A stretch of 64,000 bases of DNA from contig JAFEAM010000003.1 of assembly GCA_018266395.1 (NCBI GenBank), forward strand, positions 1 to 64,000, in the 5' to 3' direction. The translations under genes and the position numbers were made by a program. Positions 45,814 through 55,264 of the stretch are shown one piece after another (position 1 is the stretch's first letter; each line of letters begins with the position of its first letter). The notes below the pieces were generated by a model. That model had not been told where the DNA came from. It worked only from the letters and a program-made list of their open reading frames with translations, and ran no database searches. Origin of the DNA: Bacteroidota bacterium (GTDB lineage Bacteria > Bacteroidota > Bacteroidia > Cytophagales > Cyclobacteriaceae).

Positions 45814-46428
45814 GTGGAATATCCCTCCAAACTTATTGAGGACGCTGTCAACGAAGTAGCTAAACTTCCTGGAATAGGAAAGAAGACGGCGCTTCGACTG
45901 GTGTTGCATCTGATTAAGGAAAGTGAGGATAAGACTCAGATGCTTACGGCGGCATTGACCCGGCTAAGGGCGAACATCCGTTTTTGCAAGACCTGCCATA
46001 ATATTTCAGACGCTGAAGAATGCGTTATCTGCAAGAGCCCCCGCCGCGACAAATCTGTTGTGTGTGTGGTCGAGGAGACCAAAGACGTAATGGCCATAGA
46101 GAACACCGAGCAGTATACCGGAGTGTATCATGTACTGGGAGGAATTATTTCTCCCGTTCAGGGCATAGGCCCATCTGATCTTCATATTGATGAATTGGTG
46201 GAACGCGTAACAAAGCCTGCACCCGGAAGTGAGGTGAAGGAGATCATCCTGGCGCTCAGCCCCACACTGGAAGGAGACACCACTGCGTTTTACCTCCACC
46301 GTAAGTTGAAAGACTTACCGGTAAAAATCACATCCATAGCAAGGGGTATACCCATGGGAGGAGACCTGGAATATGCGGATGAAATAACGCTAGGAAGAAG
46401 TATCACTGGCAGGGTCCTGTTCAGCTGA
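45814..46428 (+). CDS. recR: recombination protein RecR
   Basis: A 204-aa protein with GTG start. The helix-hairpin-helix is LPGIGKKTALRLVL, the Cys4 zinc finger is CKTCHNISDAEECVICKSP, and the Toprim domain contains CVVEETKDVMAIE. RecR works with RecF and RecO to load RecA at gaps. Length is standard. Confidence 0.93.
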   Translation: MEYPSKLIEDAVNEVAKLPGIGKKTALRLVLHLIKESEDKTQMLTAALTRLRANIRFCKTCHNISDAEECVICKSPRRDKSVVCVVEETKDVMAIENTEQYTGVYHVLGGIISPVQGIGPSDLHIDELVERVTKPAPGSEVKEIILALSPTLEGDTTAFYLHRKLKDLPVKITSIARGIPMGGDLEYADEITLGRSITGRVLFS

Positions 46429-46500
46429 TCTGGATTTTCGTCCTTTTCCAACTTAGCTTATTAATTCCGTTCTTTGCCGCAGAACGAATCACCTCAAATC

Positions 46501-47697
46501 ATGAATCATCTTTCCCATCGGCTGGAGTCGATTGAAGAATCCGCAACACTTGCAATGGCCGCCAAAGCGCGGGAGTATAAATCAAAAGGCATTGATGTGA
46601 TAAACCTGAGCCTGGGAGAACCCGATTTCAGAACGCCTGCTTATATCTGTGATGCCGCCAAGAAGGCAATTGATGATGGAAAGTATTTCGCTTATCCTCC
46701 GGTTTCTGGTTATCAGGATCTGAGGGAAGCCATTGCCGCCAAATACCACAAGGACAATCATGTTCCCTATAAGGCAGAAAACATCGTGGTGTCAAACGGG
46801 GCCAAACAGTCTATTGCCAATGTCATCTTTGCGCTGCTGAATCCAGGCGATGAAGTGATAGTCTTTTCTCCCTACTGGGTGAGTTATGATGCTATTGTTT
46901 GTCTGGCGGAAGGCGTTCCTGTTTTTGTCAACGGCTCCATCGAGAATGACTTTAAGGTGACGGCTGAAGAACTTGAGCGCGCCATTACACATAAGACCCG
47001 TGCCATTTTGTTTTCTTCTCCCTGCAATCCAACTGGATCTGTTTTTACGAGAAAGGAACTTGAGACAATTGCTGCAGTAGTGCTGAAGCACCCGCACCTT
47101 CTCGTTATTGCAGACGAGATATACGAGCATATCAATTTTATAGGTGATCAAACCAGTATCGCATCCCTTCCCGGGATGTTTGATCGTACGGTCACCGTCA
47201 ATGGGTTTGCAAAAGGATATGCCATGACGGGCTGGAGAGTCGGGTATATTGCCGCACCAAAATGGATTGCGGATGGAGCGAGCAAGATGCAAGGACAACT
47301 TACGTCAGCCAATTGTTCCATTGCCCAGCGGGCTGCCCTTGCTGCCATTACCGGCGAAGTTGGTCCTACCAAGGCGATGGTGGAGGAGTACAGAAGAAGG
47401 CGGGAGATAGTCTACCAGCTTTTGAAAGACATTCCAGGCGTAAAGGCAAACTATCCGCAGGGAGCATTTTACTTCTTCCCTGATGTGAGTCATTACTTTG
47501 GGAAGTCTGACGGAAGCAGAACAATACAGAATGGGGATGATTTATGTTTGTATCTGCTGGACAAGGCTCATGTCTCCCTGGTGCCCGGCGGTGCTTTCGG
47601 TGATCCGAATTGTCTGCGCCTTTCCTATGCAGCTTCAGAGAAAGATCTCAGAGAAGCGCTGAAGAGAGTACGTGAGATTCTTTCAGGATTGAAATAG
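46501..47697 (+). CDS. class I/II pyridoxal phosphate aminotransferase (aspartate type)
   Basis: A 398-aa enzyme. The start at 46501 (MNHLSHRLESIEES) gives the normal N-terminus; the open frame extends 27 bases further without support. Landmarks are INLSLGEPDFRTPAYI, SNGAKQSI, SSPCNPTGSV, IADEIYEHI and the PLP lysine in GFAKGYAMTGWR (K238). It is likely an aspartate aminotransferase, exchanging amino groups between aspartate or related amino acids and 2-oxoglutarate. Confidence 0.92.
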   Translation: MNHLSHRLESIEESATLAMAAKAREYKSKGIDVINLSLGEPDFRTPAYICDAAKKAIDDGKYFAYPPVSGYQDLREAIAAKYHKDNHVPYKAENIVVSNGAKQSIANVIFALLNPGDEVIVFSPYWVSYDAIVCLAEGVPVFVNGSIENDFKVTAEELERAITHKTRAILFSSPCNPTGSVFTRKELETIAAVVLKHPHLLVIADEIYEHINFIGDQTSIASLPGMFDRTVTVNGFAKGYAMTGWRVGYIAAPKWIADGASKMQGQLTSANCSIAQRAALAAITGEVGPTKAMVEEYRRRREIVYQLLKDIPGVKANYPQGAFYFFPDVSHYFGKSDGSRTIQNGDDLCLYLLDKAHVSLVPGGAFGDPNCLRLSYAASEKDLREALKRVREILSGLK

Positions 47698-47713
47698 AAT
47701 CCAATGCGTTGAT

Positions 47714-48694
47714 ATGCATGACTGGAGTGAAATATTTTCCCGTTTCAAAAAACTGAACATCCTCATCATAGGTGATGTGATGGTGGACGCCTATATCTGG
47801 GGCGCCGTGGATCGTATTTCTCCGGAAGCGCCCGTACCGGTGATTCACGTCCGCAACCGCGACTACCGCTTGGGTGGTGCAGCCAATGTGGCGCTTAATG
47901 TTCAATCGCTTGGCGCCAATCCGATTTTGGTTTGCCTTGCCGGTGATGATGACTATGGCCAAAGGCTGATGAACCTGATGGGGGACAAGGGTCTTTCAAG
48001 AGACGGAGTAGTGGTGACCCGTCAGCGGCCGACAACTATCAAGGCACGCGTCATTGCAGCGCACCAGCATGTAGTCCGCATTGACGATGAATCAGATCAG
48101 GTTGCAACGCCCCGGGAGGAACAGGAGCTTTTGTTGAGAATCGAAAAGCTTCTTCCTTCATGTGATGCAGTCATTTTCGAAGACTACGATAAGGGCGTGA
48201 TTACCTCCAGCCTTATCAGCAAAGCGGTTTCGATGGCCAATGAGCGCGGCATCCCGACGGTTGTTGATCCCAAGAAGAGGAATTTCCTTCATTATAATAA
48301 CGTGACTCTTTTCAAACCGAATTTGAAGGAGTTGAGGGAAGGGTTGAAGATTGACGTGGATGCCAGGGAAAATCAATCCGTGGATCAGGCGGTGACAACG
48401 CTAAAGACCAGACTAAAAGCATCGGGGGTTATGCTCACTTTGTCTGAGTTCGGTATATACATTGATTACCAGGGTCAGAAGCTTCGGATTCCCGCCCATA
48501 AGAGAGAAATTGCAGATGTTTCAGGCGCGGGTGATACGGTGGTCAGTGTTGCGGCGCTTTGTGTTGCGCTACAACTACCGCCGGATGCTATAGCCGCACT
48601 CTCCAACCTGGGAGGCGGATTGGTTTGTCAGCATGTTGGCGTGGTTCCCATTGACAGAGATGAACTGCTTGAAGAAGCGAAAGCTTTAAATTAG
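47714..48694 (+). CDS. D-glycero-beta-D-manno-heptose-7-phosphate kinase (RfaE1/HldE N-terminal type)
   Basis: A 326-aa PfkB-family kinase: LIIGDVMVDAYIWG at the start, APVPVI, GGAANVA and the catalytic DVSGAGDTVV (D274). It lacks the cytidylyltransferase half of the E. coli HldE, so that step must be encoded elsewhere. It phosphorylates heptose-7-phosphate for ADP-heptose, a core-LPS precursor. It lies 16 bases after the aminotransferase stop. Confidence 0.88.
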   Translation: MHDWSEIFSRFKKLNILIIGDVMVDAYIWGAVDRISPEAPVPVIHVRNRDYRLGGAANVALNVQSLGANPILVCLAGDDDYGQRLMNLMGDKGLSRDGVVVTRQRPTTIKARVIAAHQHVVRIDDESDQVATPREEQELLLRIEKLLPSCDAVIFEDYDKGVITSSLISKAVSMANERGIPTVVDPKKRNFLHYNNVTLFKPNLKELREGLKIDVDARENQSVDQAVTTLKTRLKASGVMLTLSEFGIYIDYQGQKLRIPAHKREIADVSGAGDTVVSVAALCVALQLPPDAIAALSNLGGGLVCQHVGVVPIDRDELLEEAKALN

Positions 48695-48740
48695 TCCTTA
48701 ATAGTTTCGCTTCCATGGCTTGAAGTTCCAATTGATTTAG

Positions 48741-49739
48741 CTAACGGATTCTCGAGGCAGTCCTCGTTATTTCTTCCTCGATCCTGTTGAAGAATTTGAG
48801 CCTTTCTTTCTCACCCACCACACTGATGAGCACGGACTTATCCATTATGCGGCTTATGTGACGATCTGTAAGCCGGCAAAAATCTTCTTGTGTGGTACTC
48901 ATGATCTTAAAAGTGTGAGTGGTTATGATGCAGACCCTCTGATCGCCGAGTTTAAAGGAAATAGAATTGTCACCAGTGATCACCTGATTCAAATACACAT
49001 CAAACTTCCCAAGATGCTCTTCACTGCCGTATACAATCTTCCTGCCCACTGATGCTTCCTTTTTCAAATGCTGATTCATGATCAGGCATTCCTCCAGCAG
49101 TCTGTGCGCTTCGGAATGATCCGCGAACAACCCGCAATCATGTGCGTATTCAATTTGTCTCAACGTTACAACCAGCGTTTCCTCGGTGATGATCTCAATA
49201 CTGTCGATAGCGGCATACTTTTCATAGATCTTCCTTCCCTGTGCAAGAAACTCCCGACCTATTTCTTCAGGTTTGTATTTGCTATCACTGAAAGCATTGC
49301 GGTCAAAGAACTTATTCCAGAAGAACATTTTGAACGCGGATAGTCTGGGAAATTGGAAGTAATGAAATATGGGAAGATCCTTAGCGAGATGGATAAGGCT
49401 CTTCTCCGATTCAGTGGAATGAGCGAACATATCAAGGTAGCTGATGATGGACTGCAGCCATCGCCCAAGCGACTCTTCAATCTGGTCTTCTTTGATGAAC
49501 TGAAAGCTCACCATATTATTTACCGATGCCAGCATGCTGTCCAGTGACAGCCCGAATTTCCTGGCCAGGATGCCTACTTCATCCAGGGAAAGGATCGTTT
49601 CTCCCCTTATGCGCCGGTAGGCACTGTCGCGACTGATGTTGAGCAATTCTGCCATCTCGTCGGCCAGCGAAAGATGGGATGGCAGTTTCTTCTTCATCTG
49701 GTCAAGAAATAACTGCTGAATGCTTTCGGTAGCAATCAT
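48741..49739 (-). CDS. helix-turn-helix transcriptional regulator, Bacteroidota type
   Basis: A 332-aa protein. Residues about 8-65 are a Cro/C1- or BetR-like helix-turn-helix (LADEMAELLNISRDSAYRRIRGE, LSLDEVGILARKFGLSLD). The rest is a long helical, mostly polar domain with no named motif that I recognise. It is a family I associate with Cytophagales and Chitinophagales. Effector unknown. Transcribed toward the heptose kinase gene. Confidence 0.7.
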   Translation of the reverse strand: MIATESIQQLFLDQMKKKLPSHLSLADEMAELLNISRDSAYRRIRGETILSLDEVGILARKFGLSLDSMLASVNNMVSFQFIKEDQIEESLGRWLQSIISYLDMFAHSTESEKSLIHLAKDLPIFHYFQFPRLSAFKMFFWNKFFDRNAFSDSKYKPEEIGREFLAQGRKIYEKYAAIDSIEIITEETLVVTLRQIEYAHDCGLFADHSEAHRLLEECLIMNQHLKKEASVGRKIVYGSEEHLGKFDVYLNQVITGDNSISFKLGDQRVCIITTHTFKIMSTTQEDFCRLTDRHISRIMDKSVLISVVGEKERLKFFNRIEEEITRTASRIR

Positions 49740-49863
49740 GGGTAGGTGGTTTGGTTACCGAATTTACAAAAGCGAGACTGTTTTCCGAGATGTTTCGCGA
49801 TGGCAGGTCTGCAATGCCTCCCTGAATTCAGGCATTAGGTACCTTAATGGAGGGCCTTTTGAC

Positions 49864-51072
49864 TCAATTGTGCTCGAATTGTTTTTCAAGCGGCCCCTCC
49901 AGCTCCAGGTCTGCGATGATCTTCCTGTCAAGGGGGCTTTCCTTGATGGTGTTGTAATCTTCCCAGAATTTCTTGTTGTAAGGCCGATCCTGATATTGCA
50001 GTCCGTATCGCCTCATCTTTTCAGTAATGCCGATCCTCTCCTCAGGGTCAGGAAAGATTTGGTTGACGAGCAGGTGCTGTTCCAGTTCGGTGTCAAACTT
50101 GAGTTTTCCGGTCGTATTGTCGTACCAGTTGATCTTGGAGTAGACATTCATGTAGTTGAGATACAGTTTGCCACCATACTCCTTGTAGTCGATCACCTTC
50201 CGGAGTCCCACAAACTTGCTGTGAAGTCCCCGCTTCTTGTTAATCAATTGCGGGTTGTTATTGCTGTACTCAAGATGCAAAATGCCATAGTTCTTTTTGT
50301 CCACGAACAGGCTTAAATCAAAATCTTCATGCAGGGTTACGACAAACACTTCATGGTTGGCATAATAGCTGTCTTTTTCTCTTTTCAAACTGCTAAAAAA
50401 AACCTCTTCGTCCGGGAATTGCCTGTAACGGATGTTATTGTGAAGCAGCACCTCTTCAAGCAGATTATCCTCATCGAAATAAGTAGTGAACTTGCTGGTA
50501 TAACCCAGGCTGCGCCTTACTTCCAGAAGGCGTACCCGTTCTCTTAGTTTAAACTTATTCCTTGGCGTCTTGTAATCTTCATCATAAATCTTGACCGCTG
50601 CTTCAAGAAGGGAAACGTAGGTGCCTCCCACTTTCTTAAGATCCCTGTAAAATGCGTCAAGCAAGAAGGGCTTCCGAGGACAGTTTTCTTCAATTCGGCT
50701 CAGTGCAATACGGACAATGTCACCTCCGCGCAGAGTATCGCTGACTACCAGCGTCTGCAAAATGGTTGTGGATTTCTTCAGCCTGAGCAGGGTATCGGCC
50801 CCATTCAGAACAGAAACTATGGGGGTTTCAAGGTTATAATAACCCAGCATGCTGACCATCAATGTCTCGTTTCTGTATTCTGCGGGAAAATGAAAATCAA
50901 ATTCACCATCCAGGTTGGCGATCGTTCCTATGGGTCTCCCAATAATTCCGACAGATGCAAAGGGCAGGGTTTCTCCGGTGTCACCGTCCACGATACGCGC
51001 CGATAAGGTCAGCATTTGGGCTGACAAATCGCTTGAGAGGTACACGAACACACACAAAAGCCAAAGACGCAT
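49864..51072 (-). CDS. secreted carboxypeptidase-like regulatory domain protein
   Basis: A 402-aa protein with signal peptide (MRLWLLCVFVYLSSDLSAQ). Residues about 22-105 are a carboxypeptidase-D regulatory-like beta sandwich (ARIVDGDTGETLPFASVGI, TIANLDGEFDFHFPAEYRNETLMVSMLGY), as in SusC and DUF5686 proteins. The remainder (about 110-402) is beta-rich without a plug or barrel that I can recognise. Likely periplasmic or outer-membrane. Function unknown. Confidence 0.7.
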   Translation of the reverse strand: MRLWLLCVFVYLSSDLSAQMLTLSARIVDGDTGETLPFASVGIIGRPIGTIANLDGEFDFHFPAEYRNETLMVSMLGYYNLETPIVSVLNGADTLLRLKKSTTILQTLVVSDTLRGGDIVRIALSRIEENCPRKPFLLDAFYRDLKKVGGTYVSLLEAAVKIYDEDYKTPRNKFKLRERVRLLEVRRSLGYTSKFTTYFDEDNLLEEVLLHNNIRYRQFPDEEVFFSSLKREKDSYYANHEVFVVTLHEDFDLSLFVDKKNYGILHLEYSNNNPQLINKKRGLHSKFVGLRKVIDYKEYGGKLYLNYMNVYSKINWYDNTTGKLKFDTELEQHLLVNQIFPDPEERIGITEKMRRYGLQYQDRPYNKKFWEDYNTIKESPLDRKIIADLELEGPLEKQFEHN

Positions 51073-51241
51073 GTTGGGACTATACGGAACCTAAAGTTAG
51101 CAGATTGAGACCAAGACCATGCATGTAATTCACCGACTAAAAAGGCGCTTTGGCTCCTTCCCATGCCATTCTGACTGCGGATTCATGTGATTCTCTAATT
51201 TTATACTGGAGTTTACATTTTTACGCACGCGCTCATTCAAG

Positions 51242-52378
51242 ATGGTGAAGTGGTTCGAAAACATACCGGGAATATGGAAAAAGGCGTACCTGTTGATGTG
51301 CCTTTGGTATGCGATCAATTTTGCTATCAGTACTTTTTTCGAATGGAAACTGGCCAGGCCATTCAATTATGTGCTGTGGAATGGCCTCTATCTATGGGAG
51401 GCTCTCTGTGTGCTTATCATACTCATTTTTCTCTTTTCGCATTGGCTCAACCGGTTTAGTCAGCTGGTACAAATTGCAGGTCACGCACTCGGGATTGTTA
51501 CTTTCTTCCTCATCATGGGAACGCTGTCCTACTACTTCACCGACTACATGGATGGCATGACCTACTTTGAAAATTGGAAGGAGTTTATGGTGGATCTATT
51601 GAACTGGGATGCGCTGCGTTTTTACGATCAGTACATTATTACCGTAGCCGTTTATTACATCATCCGCTATTTCCAGGGTCTTCAAAAGGAGGAAAGAGAG
51701 AAGAGTGAGCTGGCTTTGAAGAACAAAGAGATGCAAATATCACTGCTCAAGTCTCAGATTAATCCGCACTTTCTGTTCAATACCCTGAACTCCATCTCAA
51801 CTTTGATTAATTCAAGCAAGGATCAGGCACGCAAGGTGATCACGCAGCTGTCCGACATTTTTCGCTATGCGTTGGATTCGCATTCAGGGAAAATGGTAAA
51901 GCTGGCCAGTGAAATCGAATTCATTGAGAACTTTATCCGAATCCAGCAAATACGTTTCGGCGACAGACTAAAATTTGAGAAGTATGTAGACGAGACTTGT
52001 CTTCAGCTTAGCATTCCCCCCATGATTCTTCAGCCGTTGGTTGAGAACGCAGTCAAATACGGAATTGGGCCTAAAGTAGATGGTGGTACCATAGTGGTGA
52101 GGGTGAAACATCTTACTGGAGCGGTCTATTTTGAGGTGTCTGACGACGGGATGGGGATTAATGCCAAGAAGGTTATGGATGGCAGCTCCAGCGGCGTTGG
52201 AATGACCAATACTGATTTGAGACTAAAAAGCTATTATGGGCCAACGGCTGCGCTCAAAGTAAAAGCCACAGAAGCTGGATTTTCCGTGAGTTTCGCCATA
52301 CCGGTGCATGAAGCAGTGCAAAGAGTTGAACACCACCAACGAGCAATAGGAGAAGAGAGACAATTTCAAAACAACTAA
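51242..52378 (+). CDS. LytS/YehU-type sensor histidine kinase
   Basis: A 378-aa protein with about four membrane helices (residues 15-35, 45-70, 78-100, 130-150). A coiled-coil linker (RYFQGLQKEEREKSELALKNKEMQ) and the His kinase domain follow. The H box is QINPHFLFNTLN (H176), and the ATP-binding N box is QPLVENAVKYGIGP, with GGTI and GVGMTNTDLRL as G boxes. The regulator gene starts 4 bases after its stop. Confidence 0.9.
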   Translation: MVKWFENIPGIWKKAYLLMCLWYAINFAISTFFEWKLARPFNYVLWNGLYLWEALCVLIILIFLFSHWLNRFSQLVQIAGHALGIVTFFLIMGTLSYYFTDYMDGMTYFENWKEFMVDLLNWDALRFYDQYIITVAVYYIIRYFQGLQKEEREKSELALKNKEMQISLLKSQINPHFLFNTLNSISTLINSSKDQARKVITQLSDIFRYALDSHSGKMVKLASEIEFIENFIRIQQIRFGDRLKFEKYVDETCLQLSIPPMILQPLVENAVKYGIGPKVDGGTIVVRVKHLTGAVYFEVSDDGMGINAKKVMDGSSSGVGMTNTDLRLKSYYGPTAALKVKATEAGFSVSFAIPVHEAVQRVEHHQRAIGEERQFQNN

Positions 52379-52381
52379 TTT

Positions 52382-53122
52382 ATGAATACGACTTGTCTGA
52401 TTGTAGATGATGAAAAGCTGGCCAGGGAATTATTGAGAGAATATATTGAAGGATTTCCTGAGTTGCACGTAGTTGGGGAGTGTGACAAGGGAACGGAAGC
52501 CGTTGAAAAAATCAATAAGCTTCAACCCGACATCGTATTCCTGGATGTCCAGATGCCGGGCATGAATGGCTTTGATGTACTGGAAGAGATTGATCATGAG
52601 CCATACGTAATCTTCACAACCGCATATGATCAATATGCCATCAAGGCGTTTGAAAAAAATGCGGTGGATTACCTGCTTAAGCCGCTGGATGAAGAGCGTT
52701 TCAGGCAGGCGGTAAACCGGGCTTTGAAGCGCAAAAATTCCGAGCAGGGCAATGTTGCTGAGTTGTTGAAGAGCATGAAGTCAGAAACCAGGGGTTTTGA
52801 ATCTCACATCTTTGTACAGAAGTCTGAAAAACTCTTTAATCTTCCTGTTGAAGATATCGTATACCTTGAGGCCTCTGGCGATTATACAGTTATCACTACT
52901 AAGAACGATCAGTTTGTCAGTTCATCAGGTATAGGAAAGCTGGAGGAAATGATGGACCCCGACACATTTATACGCGTCCATCGTTCTACGATTATTAACC
53001 TTAATTATCTGAAGGAGATCGAGCGACACTTTAATGGCGGTATGATTGTGAAAATGCAGGGCGGCAAGAGTTTCCCAGTAAGTCGAACATACGCCAAGCT
53101 GATAAGGAAGAAGGTTGTTTAG
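52382..53122 (+). CDS. LytTR-family response regulator
   Basis: A 246-aa protein. The receiver domain has phospho-acceptor D55 (IVFLDVQMPG) with T in FTTAYDQYA and K in LLKPLDEE. The C-terminal LytTR DNA-binding domain runs from about 140 (HIFVQKSEKLFNLPVEDIVYLEASGDYT, FIRVHRSTIINLNYLKEIER). Partner of the kinase ahead. Targets unknown. Confidence 0.93.
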   Translation: MNTTCLIVDDEKLARELLREYIEGFPELHVVGECDKGTEAVEKINKLQPDIVFLDVQMPGMNGFDVLEEIDHEPYVIFTTAYDQYAIKAFEKNAVDYLLKPLDEERFRQAVNRALKRKNSEQGNVAELLKSMKSETRGFESHIFVQKSEKLFNLPVEDIVYLEASGDYTVITTKNDQFVSSSGIGKLEEMMDPDTFIRVHRSTIINLNYLKEIERHFNGGMIVKMQGGKSFPVSRTYAKLIRKKVV

Positions 53123-53130
53123 TCATTGAC

Positions 53131-54414
53131 TTACTTGCCGGCCCGGGATGGATCAAACTTCAATTTGACCCTGACTTTGCTTTCGAATGGAACATTGTTT
53201 TCAGTAGAAGGTGACCACCTGGGTCCTTCTTTGATGAGGCGGATGGCTTCTTCTTCGCAGCCAAAACCGATACCTTTCACCACCGTGAAGTCTGTGGGCT
53301 GACCCAGCACATTCACCGTGAATTCAATCGTCACTTTGCCATTTATCTTTTTCTTTAATGCCTCCGGGGGATAACGCATTTCGTCCTCCAGGTATTGATT
53401 GTAGGCCTTCATGCCCCCAACCGGCTGCGCAATATTTGTTGTAGGTTCTTTCAGCGCTCTGTCGTCTGAAAGCCCTTGAACCAAGGCTTCGCTCATCATT
53501 GCATCGTCTTCCTTCATTTGGATATCAATGGTTCCCTTGCCACCTGTTTCTACTTCAACCGACTGCAATCCTGGATAAGAAAAAGCCACAGTTGCATTGG
53601 GGGCAGTCAGGGGTAATTCGTATCTGCCATGTATGTCTGTAATGGTTTCCTGATTGGTTCCCCTTATCTTCACATTTGCGCCAGGGATGGGCGTTCCCTC
53701 AACAACCGAGGTAACCTTCCCTCTGACCATCAGAGGATAACCGGATTTGGATCTGGCAGATGCTGCAATTTGTTTCTGATTTGCTCCCGCTCCGGTTGAA
53801 GCCAGTTCGTCGGCTGTTGTTTTCAATGCCTTTTTTTCCTGCGCACTTGCGGAGATTTCAGGCTGCTCATCTTCCGCCAGCTGCTCGGTTTGATGTTCAG
53901 TCTGTTTTGCGACGATATCTTCATTGGCATGGTCAATCGCATCTGTCTTCGCTTTGGTGTCAGTTACCTCAACTTCAGACTTATCCTTGGCTCCGGTTTC
54001 TTTCGCCGATTTGGGTTGAGCAAGTGCCATCATATGGGAAGAATCTGTGGTGTGACTGCTGGAATCAATGGCTTGGGGTTCAGGTCCGGAATTGGCTGTA
54101 GATTTATTGGTTGCCAATTGAACTGTGTCCTGGTGATCCTGATTGGCATAATAGAAAAGTACACCGGTGCCCAGTATGACCAGGATCCCCGCGGCAATCC
54201 GTAGTGGAGTAAAGATTGCCGCCTTGGGTACACTAAGCCTGGATTGCAATTCGCTTACATCATTATGAAAATCGGAGGGCCTAATAGATTCAGCTCCTTC
54301 CAGCGCTTCATTCAGGAATGCGTCATCGAGGGCTTTCTTTTCAAGCCGGTGGCTGTCTTCCGGAGAAAGTTTTCCGTTCAGGTATTTGTCAATATCGTCA
54401 GTGGGTTCACCCAT
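53131..54414 (-). CDS. anti-sigma-like, carboxypeptidase-regulatory and TonB C-terminal fusion
   Basis: A 427-aa protein. Residues 1-75 resemble a cytoplasmic anti-sigma N-terminus (GEPTDDIDKYLNGKLSPEDSHRLEKKALDDAFLNEA) without a zinc motif. One membrane helix lies at about 72-90 (IAAGILVILGTGVLFYYA), then a Ser/Thr/Glu-rich linker, a carboxypeptidase-regulatory domain (about 225-300, GKVTSVVEGTPIPGANVKIRG), and a TonB C-terminal domain (about 335-420, YNQYLEDEMRYPPEALKKKINGKVTIEF). Its start overlaps the sigma factor stop by 8 bases, so it may regulate that sigma while contacting outer-membrane receptors. Confidence 0.8.
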   Translation of the reverse strand: MGEPTDDIDKYLNGKLSPEDSHRLEKKALDDAFLNEALEGAESIRPSDFHNDVSELQSRLSVPKAAIFTPLRIAAGILVILGTGVLFYYANQDHQDTVQLATNKSTANSGPEPQAIDSSSHTTDSSHMMALAQPKSAKETGAKDKSEVEVTDTKAKTDAIDHANEDIVAKQTEHQTEQLAEDEQPEISASAQEKKALKTTADELASTGAGANQKQIAASARSKSGYPLMVRGKVTSVVEGTPIPGANVKIRGTNQETITDIHGRYELPLTAPNATVAFSYPGLQSVEVETGGKGTIDIQMKEDDAMMSEALVQGLSDDRALKEPTTNIAQPVGGMKAYNQYLEDEMRYPPEALKKKINGKVTIEFTVNVLGQPTDFTVVKGIGFGCEEEAIRLIKEGPRWSPSTENNVPFESKVRVKLKFDPSRAGK

Positions 54415-54970
54415 TCGATTCCATGCAGATTTTCAGATTTCGCTTACCATTCTGAATATAACTTTTCACAAGCTTCATCTCAAATCCGGTCTTCACGCAG
54501 ATGTCCCTGTAACTCTTTTCCTGCAGGAAGAACAACCGGACGCATTGCTGTTGTTCCATAACGAGTCTGTCGATGCATCTTTCCAGTTTCTGCAGATCTT
54601 CTTCCATTCGACTTTCTCCATCAGGATGCAGAAACAGTATGTTTTCCATAACCACGGAGTCAATATCTTCTCTGACATGAGTGCTGGCTGAGCGTACCTG
54701 CATAAGGCAATGATTGCGTGTGAGGGTATATAGCCAGCTTCGGAAATGCGAGACCTCATGTTTGTGAAGGAGTTTTATTAATTTCTCGTGGATTTGCATA
54801 ACGGCATCCTTTGAGGTCTCGCGATCCCTAAAGTATTTCAGACAGACCCCATAAACCAGGGGAGCGTATCGTAGATAAAGACTCCCCAGCGCCTCCAGGT
54901 CATTCGATGAGCGAAATTTGCGGAGCAATTCTTCGTCCGACTCTTTTGATGGGGCCCTTCGGATAAACAC
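54407..54970 (-). CDS. ECF RNA polymerase sigma factor
   Basis: A 187-aa protein with sigma region 2 (YAPLVYGVCLKYFRDRETSKDAVMQIHEKLIKLLHKHEVSHFRSWLYTLTRNHCL, about 28-85) and a region 4 helix-turn-helix near the end (EKSYRDICVKTGFEMKLVKSYIQNGKRNLKICME). It is the first gene of a two-gene operon with the TonB-fusion gene, overlapping its start by 8 bases. The pair suggests control by envelope signalling. Confidence 0.88.
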   Translation of the reverse strand: MFIRRAPSKESDEELLRKFRSSNDLEALGSLYLRYAPLVYGVCLKYFRDRETSKDAVMQIHEKLIKLLHKHEVSHFRSWLYTLTRNHCLMQVRSASTHVREDIDSVVMENILFLHPDGESRMEEDLQKLERCIDRLVMEQQQCVRLFFLQEKSYRDICVKTGFEMKLVKSYIQNGKRNLKICMESNG

Positions 54971-55252
54971 ATCTCAAGTTAATTTTTTTGAAACTCTTAT
55001 GGAATCGGGATTATTCAGGAAACTTAAATCGATTGACACATTAGACTACAGTTAAAAAAAACCAAAACATAATTGGGTGCAATCGGATGCGCCATAACTA
55101 TTATCCAGATGTTGGTGTAACCATAACTAGAAAGGAGTATTCGTCAGGCTTCCGCATGAATAAGTAATCATTAATAGGAAGAACCCGCCTGAGTTAGCTG
55201 GTTTCTTTTTCTTGACTGATGCCATTAATCAAGAGGATTTGATCTTTATCTT

Positions 55253-55260
55253 TATTTTTG
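55253..55260 (+). promoter_or_regulatory. -7 promoter box ahead of the glycosyltransferase block
   Basis: TATTTTTG fits TAnnTTTG and ends only 4 bases before the ATG, so the mRNA would be nearly leaderless. It lies in a 294-base gap after the divergent sigma gene, which otherwise holds AT-rich sequence and one weak hairpin (AACCCGC/GCTGGTT with one mismatch, then T-rich). The -33 box is not clear. Confidence 0.4.
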
Positions 55261-55264
55261 TGCA

